Assembly (NCBI GenBank): GCA_033239125.1 | Contig: BSWB01000001.1 | Location: 25,757,501-25,821,500 of the forward strand | Source of the DNA: Fagopyrum homotropicum | Lineage: Eukaryota > Streptophyta > Magnoliopsida > Caryophyllales > Polygonaceae | Direction: 5' to 3' | DNA: 64,000 nt | Shown here: in pieces, positions 54,246 to 64,000 of the stretch | Layout of the letters: each line of letters begins with the position of its first letter | Numbering within the stretch: position 1 is the first letter of the stretch | Translations under genes and position numbers: made by a program | Notes under the pieces: model-generated | What the model saw: the letters and a program-made list of their open reading frames with translations, nothing else | The model's database searches: none | What the model was told of the DNA's origin: nothing

Positions 54246-54424
54246 CCTATTCGCTTGCTTTCCCCTCTCGCTCTGGACAGTAAGTGGTAATGCCTAATGG
54301 AAGAATATACGACGTCGTTTACAAATTGGGGTCAAATCAATAAATAAAAAAAAAACGCAAAATTCAAAACGAGGGAAAAGTTCCTCCTACACACCCGTCC
54401 TGACATTTCCTTCACTGTCCAAAC
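54246..54424. other. 5' flank of the EngB-type gene
   Basis: Short region between the GTPase start codon and the Copia fragment; an A-rich run near 54346. No clear TATA box seen on the minus strand. Confidence 0.4.
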
Positions 54425-54644
54425 ACACTTAAGTCAGTTTATGCAAGATCTCAGTCAACCCCATCTTAATGCTGCTTATCATACACTTCGTTACCTTCAT
54501 GGTACCTTGCATCTATGTATTATTCTCCGAGCACATTCCGACTCTCCTCTTCTAGCCTATTGTGATGTTGATTGGGCATTTTGTCCGGATACTCGTCGCG
54601 CCGTTAGCCTATTGTTATCATGGCCGGCTCGATGGGGTCCCTAA
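54425..54644 (+). pseudogene. Copia RT/RNase H fragment
   Basis: Frame reads MQDLSQPHLNAAYHTLRYLH then YCDVDWAFCPDTRRAVS, the conserved stretch at the RT-RNase H junction of Ty1/Copia pol (usually MQ.P...H..A..R.LRYLKGT, then DADWA.C.DTRRS). About 65 codons survive. It is cut at 54644 by the TAA-flanked element. Confidence 0.8.
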
Positions 54645-55010
54645 GAGCATCTTCATCCCAGAAATTCTCAAGAAATTTCTTATCTGATTTTTCTTTTTTC
54701 TTATTCACAAAATGATTGAAGAACTTCTCTCTTCCATTCCAGAATTCATCCAAATTTCTTTAACGTATAATTATAACCAACAACCTCTTACATCCCTATA
54801 TTTGGACAAAACAAAAAAAATAAATTAAAATTTTTTTTGATTGTGTGTGAAGTATGCAGAACCTGTCAGGAAGAGAAACTTCTCTCCACTAATTGCATAA
54901 ATTCTTTCTCAGGATTTTTTTCCAGAATAATAATAAACTAAATGTTATTTCTTAGATTAGGTACGGCATAAAACTATTTCCGAGTATAGGAAGTAACTAG
55001 GTTCGGAGCA

Positions 55011-55125
55011 GACCCGCAGTTTTAAACTGCGGGTTTAAAATGAATAACCCGCAGTTTGAAACTGCGGGTTTCATTATTATTAAAAAAAAAAAAAAAAGTA
55101 ACCCGCAGTTTAGAACTGCGGGTTT
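55011..55125. repeat. Nested small palindromes, left arm
   Basis: Three hairpins of the type AACCCGCAGTTT...AAACTGCGGGTT (55012-55037, 55048-55072, 55101-55125) separated by A- or AT-rich runs. The right arm (56309-56393) carries two more. Confidence 0.85.
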
Positions 55126-56202
55126 CTCAAGAAAGAAAAAAAAAAAAAAGAAAAAAAACAGTGAAGCTTTGCTTCTAGCAAAACTCGAACACAAAACCAT
55201 TTAGTTCAATATCAATGCTCTAGCCACTAGACCATGAAACCTTTTATTAATTTAAGAAGAGATGTAATTAATATACCTTATCTGTTCATAAATACCTAAA
55301 AAACTAATACGTGGGATTTTATCCATTACAATACCAACATGTTTCCGCTAAGCTACACTATTTTTGTGATATAAGTTCAAAACTTAAAATATATTCTTAC
55401 AAAATCGTATTAGTGTTATTTTTATAGATAGTTATATTTTTAACATAATTATATATTTACCTTATTGACTTATAAATATCATTCAACATTTATAAAATTA
55501 AGAGTTCTAATTTTTATTGACTTATAAATATCATTATATTTTCAATATAATTAGTTTAACTCCTACATTTTGTACTTATTTTGTTTAACAATAATTATAA
55601 TTTTATGTTATTTTTTAAAAATTATATAAATACTAAAGAAAATTTTTAACTCTTATTCCTATAGATATTAAATAATATTTATAAGTCAATAAAGTATATA
55701 TAATTTTGTTAAAAAAATATAACTATTTATAAAATAAAACAAAAATATGATTTTAACTTCGAATTCGTGAGTTCTAATTTTCCTCTTCATCATATTTTCA
55801 ATATAGATGGTTTAACTCCTATATTTTGTATGTGTTTTTTCGAACAATAATTATAATTTCATGATATTTTGTAAACTTATATGTTATAAGTCAATAAAAG
55901 TTGTAACTCTTATTTCTATAAATATTGAATGATATTTATAAGTCAATAAAGTAAATATATAATTATGTTAAAAATATAACTATCTATAAAAAATAAATAA
56001 CAAAAATACGATTTTGAGTTTGAATTTCACCTTTATTGATAAAAATATATTTAAATTTTGAACTTATATCACAAAAATAGTGTAGCTTAGCGGAAACATG
56101 TTGGTATTGTAATGGATCTAATCCCACGTATTAGTTTTTTAGGTATTTATGAACAGATAAGGTATATTAATTACATCTCTTCTTTAGTTAATAAAAGGTT
56201 CC

Positions 56203-56262
56203 ATGGTCTAGTGGCTAGAGCATTGATATTGAACTAAATGGTTTTGTGTTCGAGTTTTGCTA
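56203..56262 (+). other. tRNA-like pol III box pair in the right arm
   Basis: TAGTGGCTAGAGC (A-box like, 56209-56221) and GTGTTCGAGTTTT (B-box like, 56246-56258) at tRNA-like spacing. The inverse copy lies at about 55181-55240 in the left arm. No full cloverleaf with clean acceptor stem seen, so I do not call a tRNA gene; a SINE or tRNA relic is possible. Confidence 0.3.
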
Positions 56263-56572
56263 GAAGCTTTTACATAAAGCTTCACTGTTTTTTTTTTTTT
56301 TTTTTGAGAAACCCGCAGTTCTAAACTGCGGGTTACCTTTTTTTTTTTTTTTTAATAAAGAAATAAAACCCGCAGTTTCAAACTGCGGGTTTAAAGCTCC
56401 GAACCTATTTCCTTCCTATACTCGGAAATAGTTTTATCCCATACCTAATCTTAGAAATAACTTTTAGTTTATTATTATTCTGGAAAAAAATCCCCTAATC
56501 TGACATTTACTTTTATTTTTAATTTTTTAATTGCTAAAGAAACCCAGAAGTTTTGGTATGAAGATGCCCTAA

Positions 56573-57245
56573 GGTACCTTCGAAAAGGCCCCCAAAATTT
56601 TGGGGCCCCAATATATAAAAAAAAAGTTGAATATACGTTACAAAAATCGTTTAGTCTAGATGGTAATGTCACTCTTTTTTTATTTTATTTTTCTATGTTC
56701 GAGCCTCACTCGTCACTTTTTAATTTTTATTTTACTTTTATTGCTCCCTCTTTTGAAATTTTTTTCTTTTCCAAATCAAATTTTAACTATTTCTTCGTGG
56801 ATTAAAAAAAAATGTAAATGGCATACTTTGTATAGATAATTTTCGGTTTTTTCCGGTCTTTAAGGGGTCTAATATTATTCTTTCAGAAGGAATCATTGAG
56901 ACGGACCTGATTGTTATGTTGATTGGGATCTTCCCCCTTTAAGTCTAAACAGATTTCAAGCACACAAGCTCATCTAGTTTAAGAGTTATGCTATACAGAT
57001 TGTCATTTCTGGACTAATTTTCTTCTTTTACTTATTGGCTATTGCTGAGAGTAAATATCATTGTTAAGTTGTCTGCTACAATGTACAATAAACCAGATGT
57101 TTATGCACCTCAATCTGATGAAAGAAATCTAAAAGAAAGAAGAATTAGTGTGGAAAAGCAAGAAGTGGCATCTACTATAAAGCAATAATGCATTGCTAAA
57201 AGCCATTCAAACATTCACTGCTAGTAATGCATACATATATCTCAT
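56573..57245. other. Spacer between fold-back and Copia elements
   Basis: Contains a short palindrome GGCCCCCAAAATTTTGGGGCC near 56587 (given in part: CCCCAAAATTTTGGGG) and AT-rich sequence. No gene recognised. Confidence 0.5.
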
Positions 57246-57475
57246 TGTAGAATATCCAGTGTTTGTACATAGATAGAAATATAGGACTTTTTGTGTGAAT
57301 AAAGAAAAAAGCTATTATTAGTATAAATAGCTAAATCTCTGTAACAGAAAATCTCTCTCTTCACTGTGTAATTCACAATTCAATCGAGTCTTTTGCATCT
57401 CGCCATTCTCTCTCAATCTTGTTCATCATGAACTTGATCTAAACCACAAATTGATTGTGTTACCTAAATCGAATA
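57246..57475 (+). mobile_element. 5' LTR of the Copia element
   Basis: Starts TGTAGAATATCCAGTGTTTG; the 3' end (TACCTAAATCGAATA) is set by the PBS that follows and lacks the usual CA. It contains CTATTATTAGTATAAATAGC, a likely TATA region. Confidence 0.85.
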
Positions 57476-57487
57476 TGGTATCAGAGC
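57476..57487 (+). promoter_or_regulatory. Primer-binding site of the Copia element (tRNA-iMet)
   Basis: TGGTATCAGAGC, the standard plant Copia PBS, directly after the LTR. Confidence 0.9.
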
Positions 57488-57554
57488 AGGATTACAATCC
57501 TGATCTGCTTTTCTAATTTTCTCACTTCCGCAATTTCATTTGATCGATTCATCA

Positions 57555-58560
57555 TGAATCAAGATCAAAATTCCCAAAATTCGCAAAGATCCAATACGAA
57601 CCAGATGTTTCCGACTAACGTTCTATTTATGAACGATCCGTCGCTCTAGCCACTTCCGATAATCCCGGTGCACAGTTAGTTGCAGTACAGTTCAACGGAA
57701 TGAACTATTTGAACTGGTCAAGGGGCATAAGGATGGCGCTTGGAGCGAAATCCAAGCTTGGATTCATCAACGGAAAGATTGAAATGCCAACAGATGATGA
57801 TGATAAGAAGGAAAAGTGGATGAAAGCGGATTATATGGTAAGATGCTGGATAATCAATTCTATGGCATCTTCCATTAGCGACGGGTTCATGTATGTTGAA
57901 TCCGCAAAGCAATTATGGGAAGAACTCCTTGAAAGGTACGGTTCTTCAAATGGACCTCTCTTGTTTCAATTAAAGAGAAATCTAGGATCAATTACTCAAG
58001 ATGATATGAGTATAAATGAGTACTATGGAAAGCTAAAGAAGATCTAGGATGAAATACAATCTCTCGAGATATATCCTGAATGCACATGTGGTGCAATGAA
58101 AAAGTGTTCTTGTGATATGTTGAAGAAAATAGCAGAAATTGAGTCAAAGAACAGACTGATGCAATTTCTTGTCGGACTAAATGAGATATATGAAAGTGTG
58201 AGGAATCACATTCTTTCCATGGATCCTCTTCCTACTGTTAACAAAGGCTTTCACCTAGTTCAACAAGTTGAGAATCAAAAAATTGTTACAGGCTCACTCA
58301 AAGTAAATCAAGATAACAGTGCATTTCATGTATCCAGAAATTCTTTTTCTGATATTAGAAGAGAAAATGGTCAGAATTCAGAAGGGAAGAAAGAATATAA
58401 GAAAGCAAAATCAGATAGAAAATGCACTCACTGTATGACAATTGGACATGTAAAGGAAACATGTTTCAAATTGCATGGGTATCCTGAATGGTATAGAGAA
58501 AAGAAGGCTAAGGCTAGTCAGAAAGTTGCAACAGTTGTAGAAACTGATCGGATGGATTCT
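57555..58560 (+). pseudogene. Copia gag with zinc knuckle, broken
   Basis: Starts MNQDQNSQNSQRSNT. A frame change near 57645 leads to FNGMNYLNWSRGIRMALGAK, the UBN2-type gag core. TAG at 58045-58047 stands where the family has Trp (KKIW). Downstream, CTHCMTIGHVKETC is an intact CX2CX4HX4C zinc knuckle for RNA binding. Confidence 0.85.
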
Positions 58561-58769
58561 CCTCTTGGTGAATTTGAAGGCTTCAAATCTGAGGATAAAT
58601 CTAATCAGAATCTTATTAATGTTGTATGTGCTGAGGTTATGAGAGCTATGCAGGGCAGACAGGGATCTAACAGTACAGCTCATTTTGCAAGTGCAAACTA
58701 TGAAAGTTCGGGAAATGTCAACTTTGCAGGTGTAGGTATTGTCACAACTCTTGCAAATTCTTGCAATAT

Positions 58770-59990
58770 TTCTAAAAATTCGAATGACTGGATAGTATAT
58801 ACTGGAGCTACAGACCATATGACATTTGATATCAGATATTTCAGTTATATTAAAGACTTGAGTAGGCCAATCATGATAGGTCTACCTGATGGAGCTATCA
58901 AAGAGGTTCATAAGATTGGGACAGTTTAGAGTATCCGACAGTTTGTTGTTTTATGAAGTCTTATATGTGCCTGACTTCAAACACATTTTATTATCAGTTT
59001 CAAAACTGATCAACAATTCTAATCTGTTTGCTGTGTTTCAAAAATCTAAATTCCATCTACAAGACCTTATAACTATACAGGTCTATATGGATGGGTGGAA
59101 AGCTGTTGATTTATACAGGATACATGTGCCTTTTGCTAAGCCATACTGTCAAGAAAATCACAGGATGAAGGAATCTTCTAATAGCAACAATAAAGTTTTT
59201 GCTTTTGCTTCTCAAGCAGATTTAAGTACAACACATGCAAGGTTGAGCCATGCTTCAGTGTTCAAACTAAGAAATATACAAGATTGTACCAATTTTGACT
59301 TTAACAGTCATGCTTGCATTCATGCAAAATTTCACAAGTTATCATTTCCTGATAGTACCTCTATAAGCAAGCAATGTTTTGATCTTGTACATTTAGATCT
59401 TTGGGGTCCTTACAAAATAACATCTAGAACTGGTGCTAAGTATTTCCTGTCCATCTTGGATGATTGTAGTAGATGTACTTGGATGTATTTGCTTGACAAT
59501 AAAAGCCAGACATTTGGATATATTGTTGAATTTGTCAATATGATTCAAAATCAATTTGTTGCTTGTGTCAAAGTGTTCAGAAGTGACAATGGCACAGAAT
59601 TCATGAATAATCAGTGTAGTAGGTTCTTTGCAGAGAAAGGGATTATTGTGATCTATTGCTAGAAACCCTCAGCAAAATGGTAGGGTGGAGAGAAAACATA
59701 GGCATCTTGTTGAAACTGCTAGAGCTATGCTTCTACATGCTAATCTTCCAATCAAATTCTGGAGTGATTGTATTCTGGCTGCAACCACAGTGATTAATCT
59801 TCTTCCTTCATCTGTTTTGAATTGGAAGACTCCTTATGAAATTTTATTTCATAAAAAACTTGATTATGAAATTTTATTTCATAAAAAACTTGATTATTCT
59901 CATCTCAGGATAATAGGATGCTTATGTTATGCATTGGATTTATCTAAACCACCTGATAAATTTCAATCTAAAGTAGTTACTTATTGTTGA
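58770..59990 (+). pseudogene. Copia protease and integrase, broken
   Basis: The protease motif reads IVYTGATDHMTF where the family has VDSGATDHM: the catalytic Asp is Tyr, so the protease is dead independently of the frame breaks. Integrase: H..H in HARLSHASVFKL, only one of the two zinc-site Cys (ACIHAKFHKL), catalytic Asp in HLDLWGPY and RSDNGTEF, Glu in NGRVERKHRH. Frame changes lie near 58920 and 59660. A 30-bp in-frame tandem duplication lies at 59835-59894. Confidence 0.85.
59835..59894 (+). repeat. 30-bp tandem duplication in Copia integrase
   Basis: Two identical units starting TATGAAATTTTATTTCATAA; duplicates the peptide YEILFHKKLD. Confidence 0.95.
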
Positions 59991-59999
59991 TGCACATAT

Positions 60000-62060
60000 T
60001 ACTTGGGTATCCCTTTGCTCAAAAAGGTTACAAATTGTATGATCTAACTTCTCACAGAGTTTTCAGTAGCAGAGATGTGTCATTTCATGAGCAAGTATTT
60101 TCATTTAGAAGAGCTAAAACTGAATCTTCTACTAAATCTCAGAGTTTACAGATTTCTCTTCCTTTGGTAAATCCTACAACAATCAGTGATCCAATTTTAT
60201 TCTATTCAGAATATGGCAGAATATTTGATGCACATATGTCTAATGAGTCTCCAGCCATAGAGATTATTTCCCCGCAACAATCAACAGATGATTCCTCTCA
60301 TGATGCTTCACCAAATGATGTTCATATTTCATCAAATACAAATGATATTCCTTCTTATTCTCTTGATGCTCCAGTTGAATTTTCTAGTCTTCGAAGATCA
60401 GAGAGATAGACTCATATGCCTTCTAAATACAAAGATTTTGTATGTTCTAAACCTGCAAATTCGTCTAACTCTATGTCTCAGTCTTTTGTAGTTCTCACAT
60501 ATGATCTTCAGCAGTATTCTACAGATTATGTGCTTTCTTTCTGCAACATGATTCAGACATATGAACCATCTACATATTATCAAGCTAAGGATGATATTAA
60601 TTGGCAACAGACCATGGAGAAAGAGATCACAACCTTGGAAGCGAACCATACATGGGATCTAGTTCAACTTCCATCTAACAATAAGGCTATTGGTTCAAAA
60701 TGGATTTATAAGATCAAGTATAAACCTGATGGAACCATTGAAAGGTACAAAGCTTGTCTAGTAGCCAAGGGATATAATCAAGTGCAAGGGAAAGATTACA
60801 AACACACATTTTCTCCCGTGACCAAGTTTACAACTGTAAGACTACTTATTGCTTATGCTACTGCTTCCAATTGACCTCTACATCAGTTGGAAATCAACAA
60901 TGCATTTCTTCATGGTTTCCTATTCATGCAACCACCTCTTGGTTATTCCAAAGCTCAACAAGGACAAGTGTGCTTGCTTAAAAGATCATTATATGGTCTC
61001 AAACAAGTTTCAAGACAATGGAATTTTGAACTAAGTAAATTTTTGTTCAAATTTGGATTTACACAGTCCAAGTATGATTATTCCTTCTTCATTCAGAAAA
61101 GGGACACTAAGATGATATTTTTGCTAGTGTATGTGGATGATTTATTTAATCATCATTGATAATCACCCTGACTCTATACAAGAAATCAAAACAGCTTTGG
61201 ACAAAGCATTTTCCATCAAAGACTTAGGTCTCATGAGATATTTCTTGGGCATTATAGTTGTTAGATCATCTCGAGGCACAGTGCTTAATCAGAGAAAGTA
61301 TATCATTGATATCTTGAAAGATTATAACATGATGGATTGTAAGGAATCTACCTTTCCTCTACCCAATGGTCTAAAGTTGAGTATTGATGAAGGTGAAATC
61401 TTATTTGATCCTGAAGTTTATAGAAGATTAGTGGGCAGATTATTATACTTGAACATCACTAGACCTGATCTGAGCTATGCAACTCAACATTTGAGTCAAT
61501 TTCTCAATTGTCCTAGAATTCCTCATCTCAAAGCAACTCTACATGTGGTTAGATATTTGAAAGGAACCATGAATATTGGTTTATTTTATCCTACCACATC
61601 TGATTTCTCCTTATCAGGGTTCACTGATGCTGACTGGGTCAGTTGTGCTTTCTCAGCTAGGTCTTTATCAGGATATTGTGTATTTTTGGACAAAGCGCTA
61701 ACATCATGGAAGACTAAGAAGCAGAAGACAGTATCAAAATCTTCAGCTGAATCAGAATATCGAGCTATGTCTACCACTACAAGTGAGATGTCTGGATCAT
61801 TGGTCTACTGTCAGATTTATATTACTTTGTCTCTCAACCAGTAACTCTTTACTGCGATAACAAGGTTGTCCAACACATTGCAACAAACCCCGTATTCCAT
61901 GAAAGAACAAAGCATCTCAACATTGAATGCCATTATATTCGTGACAAGGTTCAAGAAGGGATCATTCAAACTCAACATATTTCTACATCCCAACAGCTAG
62001 CTGATCTTATGACCAAGGCGCTTGGAGAATCTTCTCATCAGAATCTTTGCTTGAGAGGGA
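60000..62060 (+). pseudogene. Copia reverse transcriptase and RNase H, broken
   Basis: RT blocks: KWIYKIKYKPDGTIERYKA, LVAKGYNQVQGKDY, NAFLHGFL, VCLLKRSLYGLKQ and catalytic YVDD followed by a frame change near 61145. RNase H: GFTDADWVSC, SKSSAESEYRAM; the tail (NPVFHERTKHLNIECHYIRD) lies in a third frame after 61805. Stops at 60407-60409 (TAG) and 60872-60874 (TGA in place of Trp). Confidence 0.88.
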
Positions 62061-62068
62061 ATGTAGAA

Positions 62069-62285
62069 TGTAGAATATCCAGTGTTTGTACATAGATAGA
62101 AATATAGGACCTTTTGTGTGAATAAAGAAAAAGCTATTATTAGTATAACAGAAAATCTCTCTCTTCACTGGGTAATGACTCTAATTCACAATTCAATCTC
62201 TTTTGCATCTCGTCAATCTCTCTCAATCTTGTTCATCATGAACTTGATCTAAACCACAAATTGATTGTGTTACCTAAATCGAATA
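62069..62285 (+). mobile_element. 3' LTR of the Copia element
   Basis: Matches the 5' LTR but lacks about 15 bp (the TATAAATAGCTAAATCTCTG part) and has a few substitutions and small indels. Confidence 0.85.
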
Positions 62286-62477
62286 CAAATTGATTGTTCA
62301 TCATGAAATTCACTAACTAGTAATTCACTGCTAAACCCATTCCAGAAACTGAAGAATCTATTGAAACACAAGACGGTCCACAAAATCAAGGAGGGCGTCA
62401 AAAGTGAGCCTACCGGAGCGCGCGGCGACGATTGTGGGTGATGTGAGGCGTCGTGCCCTACATCCGGGAGAGTATGA

Positions 62478-62618
62478 CTCAACTCTTTCACTCTCGATTC
62501 TGTCTACGACTATCACTCTCAGACTCTCAAGTCTCAACTCTCTCATACAGTGAGAGAGTTGAGACTTGAGAGTCTGAGAGTGATAGTCGTAGACAGAATC
62601 GAGAGTGAGAGAGTTGAG
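62478..62618. repeat. Large palindrome, 68-bp arms
   Basis: Left arm 62478-62545 and right arm 62551-62618 are reverse complements with one mismatch, around a 5-base centre TACAG. Because of this the two strands encode the same peptide start (RELRLESLRVIVVDRIESER) in frames 62546 minus and 62550 plus; neither is taken as a gene. Confidence 0.95.
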
Positions 62619-63093
62619 AGCGTATGTCGCGAAAAAATTAGGTTACAAAGCTTACGGGCAATTTCGGTGCGGACCGGACCGAATAGACCGTGTCACGGCC
62701 CAAGTCATGAACCGGACCGCAAATTCCGGTTCGGGGTCGCGGTCGGTCCGGGTGAAATGTGCACAGTCCTAAGTGGCTAGGTGTAAGACATGATTTTCAG
62801 CTTTACAGCAAACTACTTTTTTTAACGGAAAATACTCTTTAAGGTCTCATCTTCATCTTGCTGTGTGTTAACCAGAGATGGGTTGAATCATCATGCAAGT
62901 GCTCAATCAATTTGAGGTATACAACTCGTCTTCTAAAGAAATCAAAAGACAATTCCCTGGAAAGAATAAGACCCAAATTTACGTTTTTCTCCAAATACAT
63001 ATTGATACACCTGCATCCGAACCATCTCTAACATTGACAGTAATCAAAACATGCCATTTCTTGTTAAATTATGAAGCTCATTTCTGCACTACT
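62619..63093. other. Spacer before the SKU5-like gene
   Basis: 62660-62760 is GC-rich with repeated GGACCGG/CCGGTTC words. The rest is likely the 3' flank of the gene on the minus strand. No gene seen. Confidence 0.5.
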
Positions 63094-63894
63094 TCAGTGG
63101 GCTCGTCCACAAAGTCTGGCGTTATCTGGTATTGGGTATTCATCTCTGATCGACTTGGAAGGGGTATAGACTCGCATATAAAACTGCTGTCCTAGGTACT
63201 GACGTGCCCAGAACTCGCTTCTTACGTTCCACATCCCCACATTGTCTAAAGCTACATATACAGCAGTCCATGATCTCGGATATACCTGCACAAATTCATC
63301 AATCTCACATCAACAACCTATACAAAAACAAAAAAAGACTCGATCAATTCAACATCCTTGCCTGCGTTGTACAACGTGAAACAGCATCTTGTAGATTGTA
63401 TTGGTTCCGCTTTTCAGGTGTCCAAAATCCCGCATCCATGCTGTTATGTGATCATGAATGCAACCAATTTGAGATTTATACAGCAAATTTGATTTCTTTC
63501 CTTGTGGAATTGGATAAAGGCCTCTTACCCAACTACAAAGAAGTTGTAACCATCTAGATGCCAGCTCTGGACGATTCTCTCTTTGTTCTCGAACACTATC
63601 TCAACAAACATCCTGTAATCGGTTCCCATGACCGATGTATCTAGCTTCATTTTCTCATGAGTTGGCATGTCAGGTATGCTTCCAACCCTGAACACTCCTG
63701 GAATGTTAAAATAGTCCGCGAGCTTGAGTGGCGTATCTTTAGGAATGAACGATACACTGTTAACACCGTAGCGTTGCTTGCCACCAACTTGAGCTGCTGA
63801 GCTTTCTAGCCTTATCGTTCTATTGACCGGAATCCGGCCATAGGGATATGAGCCTTGTGGGTTTGGCCTTGGTCCACTTGCTGTCAGATTCGTC
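63094..63894 (-). CDS. SKU5-similar multicopper-oxidase-like protein, C-terminal exons (partial)
   Basis: Three exons: 63894-63529, 63440-63362 and 63285-63094 (stop). Sequence TNLTASGPRPNPQGSYPYGR, GKQRYGVNSVSFIPKDTPLK, SWHLDGYNFFVVG, then NQYNLQDAVSRCTTQ, then VYPRSWTAVYVALDNVGMWN. This is the third cupredoxin domain of the SKU5/SKS family of secreted or GPI-linked cell-wall proteins involved in directional growth. Typical oxidase copper ligands are replaced: HxH positions read HLD, and the HCH segment reads NVR, as known for this family. The second intron appears to have a GC donor (CAG|GCAAGG), the first a normal GT donor. The N-terminal two thirds lie right of the window, after an intron starting at 63895. 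Confidence 0.88.
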
Positions 63895-64000
63895 CTGCAT
63901 ATCACAAAATAAGTAGGTGAAATGACTAACCCGCCCTTTTACCACTAATAGAGTATTCGTAACATAAACTCATTTAGTAAATATTCACTTGATAGTCTAA
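63895..64000 (-). other. Intron sequence of the SKU5-like gene (to window edge)
   Basis: A 3' splice site (TATGCAG|GACGAA on the minus strand) at 63895-63896; the rest to the edge is AT-rich intron. Confidence 0.6.

Larger units (their letters stand above)
54645..56569. mobile_element. PIF/Harbinger-like fold-back element (1925 bp)
   Basis: Terminal inverted repeats GAGCATCTTCAT and GGGCATCTTCAT with TSD TAA (54642-54644 and 56570-56572), the signature of Tourist/Harbinger elements. Inverted similarity extends over most of its length: 54940-55500 mirrors 56500-55930. The left arm has about 200 bp extra. No transposase frame, so it is non-autonomous. It interrupts the Copia fragment. Confidence 0.75.
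57246..62285 (+). mobile_element. Ty1/Copia element, full length, decayed (5.04 kb)
   Basis: 5' LTR 57246-57475, tRNA-Met PBS 57476-57487, gag-pol, PPT-like TTGAGAGGGAATG (about 62051), 3' LTR 62069-62285. No matching target duplication is evident (CTCAT on the left, CAAAT on the right); the right end shows a partial repeat of LTR sequence (ACAAATTGATTGT). At least eight stops or frame changes break the polyprotein. Confidence 0.9.

Noticed and set aside
56655..56715. tRNA-like A/B box pattern (TAGTCTAGATGGTAA, then TGTTCGAGCC)
   Set aside because: Spacing is filled by a T-rich run and no stems form by eye; too weak to call a tRNA or SINE.
62358..62780. Two frames with identical N-terminal peptides on opposite strands
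   Set aside because: Both come from the arms of the 141-bp palindrome, and no further coding signal is present.

Overview
The window is nuclear DNA of a flowering plant, most likely a eudicot. Evidence: plant retrotransposon lineages (Athila-type and chromovirus-type Ty3/Gypsy, Ty1/Copia, a DUF4283-type LINE), MITE-like elements, spliced genes with GT-AG introns, and three recognisable plant protein families (VQ-motif protein, organellar EngB-type GTPase, SKU5-like multicopper oxidase). I cannot name the species. About three quarters of the window is transposable-element sequence; ordinary genes lie only in the right third.

Layout. 1-10449 is a stack of nested minus-strand Gypsy elements: Athila-type element A (gag-protease runs off the left edge; LTR 2502-4335) sits inside the gag of a close relative B (LTR 5087-6264), which sits inside a decayed tRNA-Met-primed Gypsy element E1 (LTR 7750-10449). 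10450-12080 is single-copy-looking DNA with one unrecognised candidate exon. 12081-24886 is a Gypsy LTR (G) split by a complete but internally decayed 10.15-kb element F (12673-22824, about 3.0-kb LTRs, TSD CCTAA). 24887-27014 holds LTR fragments.

27015-46337 is one broken minus-strand LINE ORF1 split into four pieces by three LTR insertions: Athila-type element C (27451-40684, plus strand, TSD GCATG, pol open except for one in-frame TGA in integrase, plus an ATHILA-type third ORF), solo LTR E2 (40808-43381) and solo LTR D (43615-45367, TSD GGAGT). 46338-51480 is AT-rich DNA with MITE-like elements. 51684-54245 is a gene island: a VQ protein gene (+) converging on an EngB-type GTPase gene (-). 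Then come a Copia fragment, a 1.9-kb fold-back PIF/Harbinger-like element (TAA TSD), a decayed full-length Copia element (57246-62285), a 68-bp-arm palindrome and the 3' half of an SKU5-similar gene (-).

The strongest unexplained signals are structural and lie inside LTRs. (1) Every Athila-type LTR here carries two cassettes with an inverted repeat centred on a CG-rich core, at matching offsets, and the arms differ between families in a way that keeps the pairing (CCACGGCCGTGG, AAATCGGCCGATTT, TCACCT..AGGTGA). (2) Element C carries an LTR-like cassette, TATA box and second cassette directly upstream of its third ORF, which looks like an internal promoter, and another cassette inside its pol reading frame. 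(3) All chromovirus-type LTRs here carry a strong 5' splice site (AG|GTAAGT) held in a short hairpin whose stem is constant while the loop varies. All reading was by eye; no search, alignment or folding program was run.
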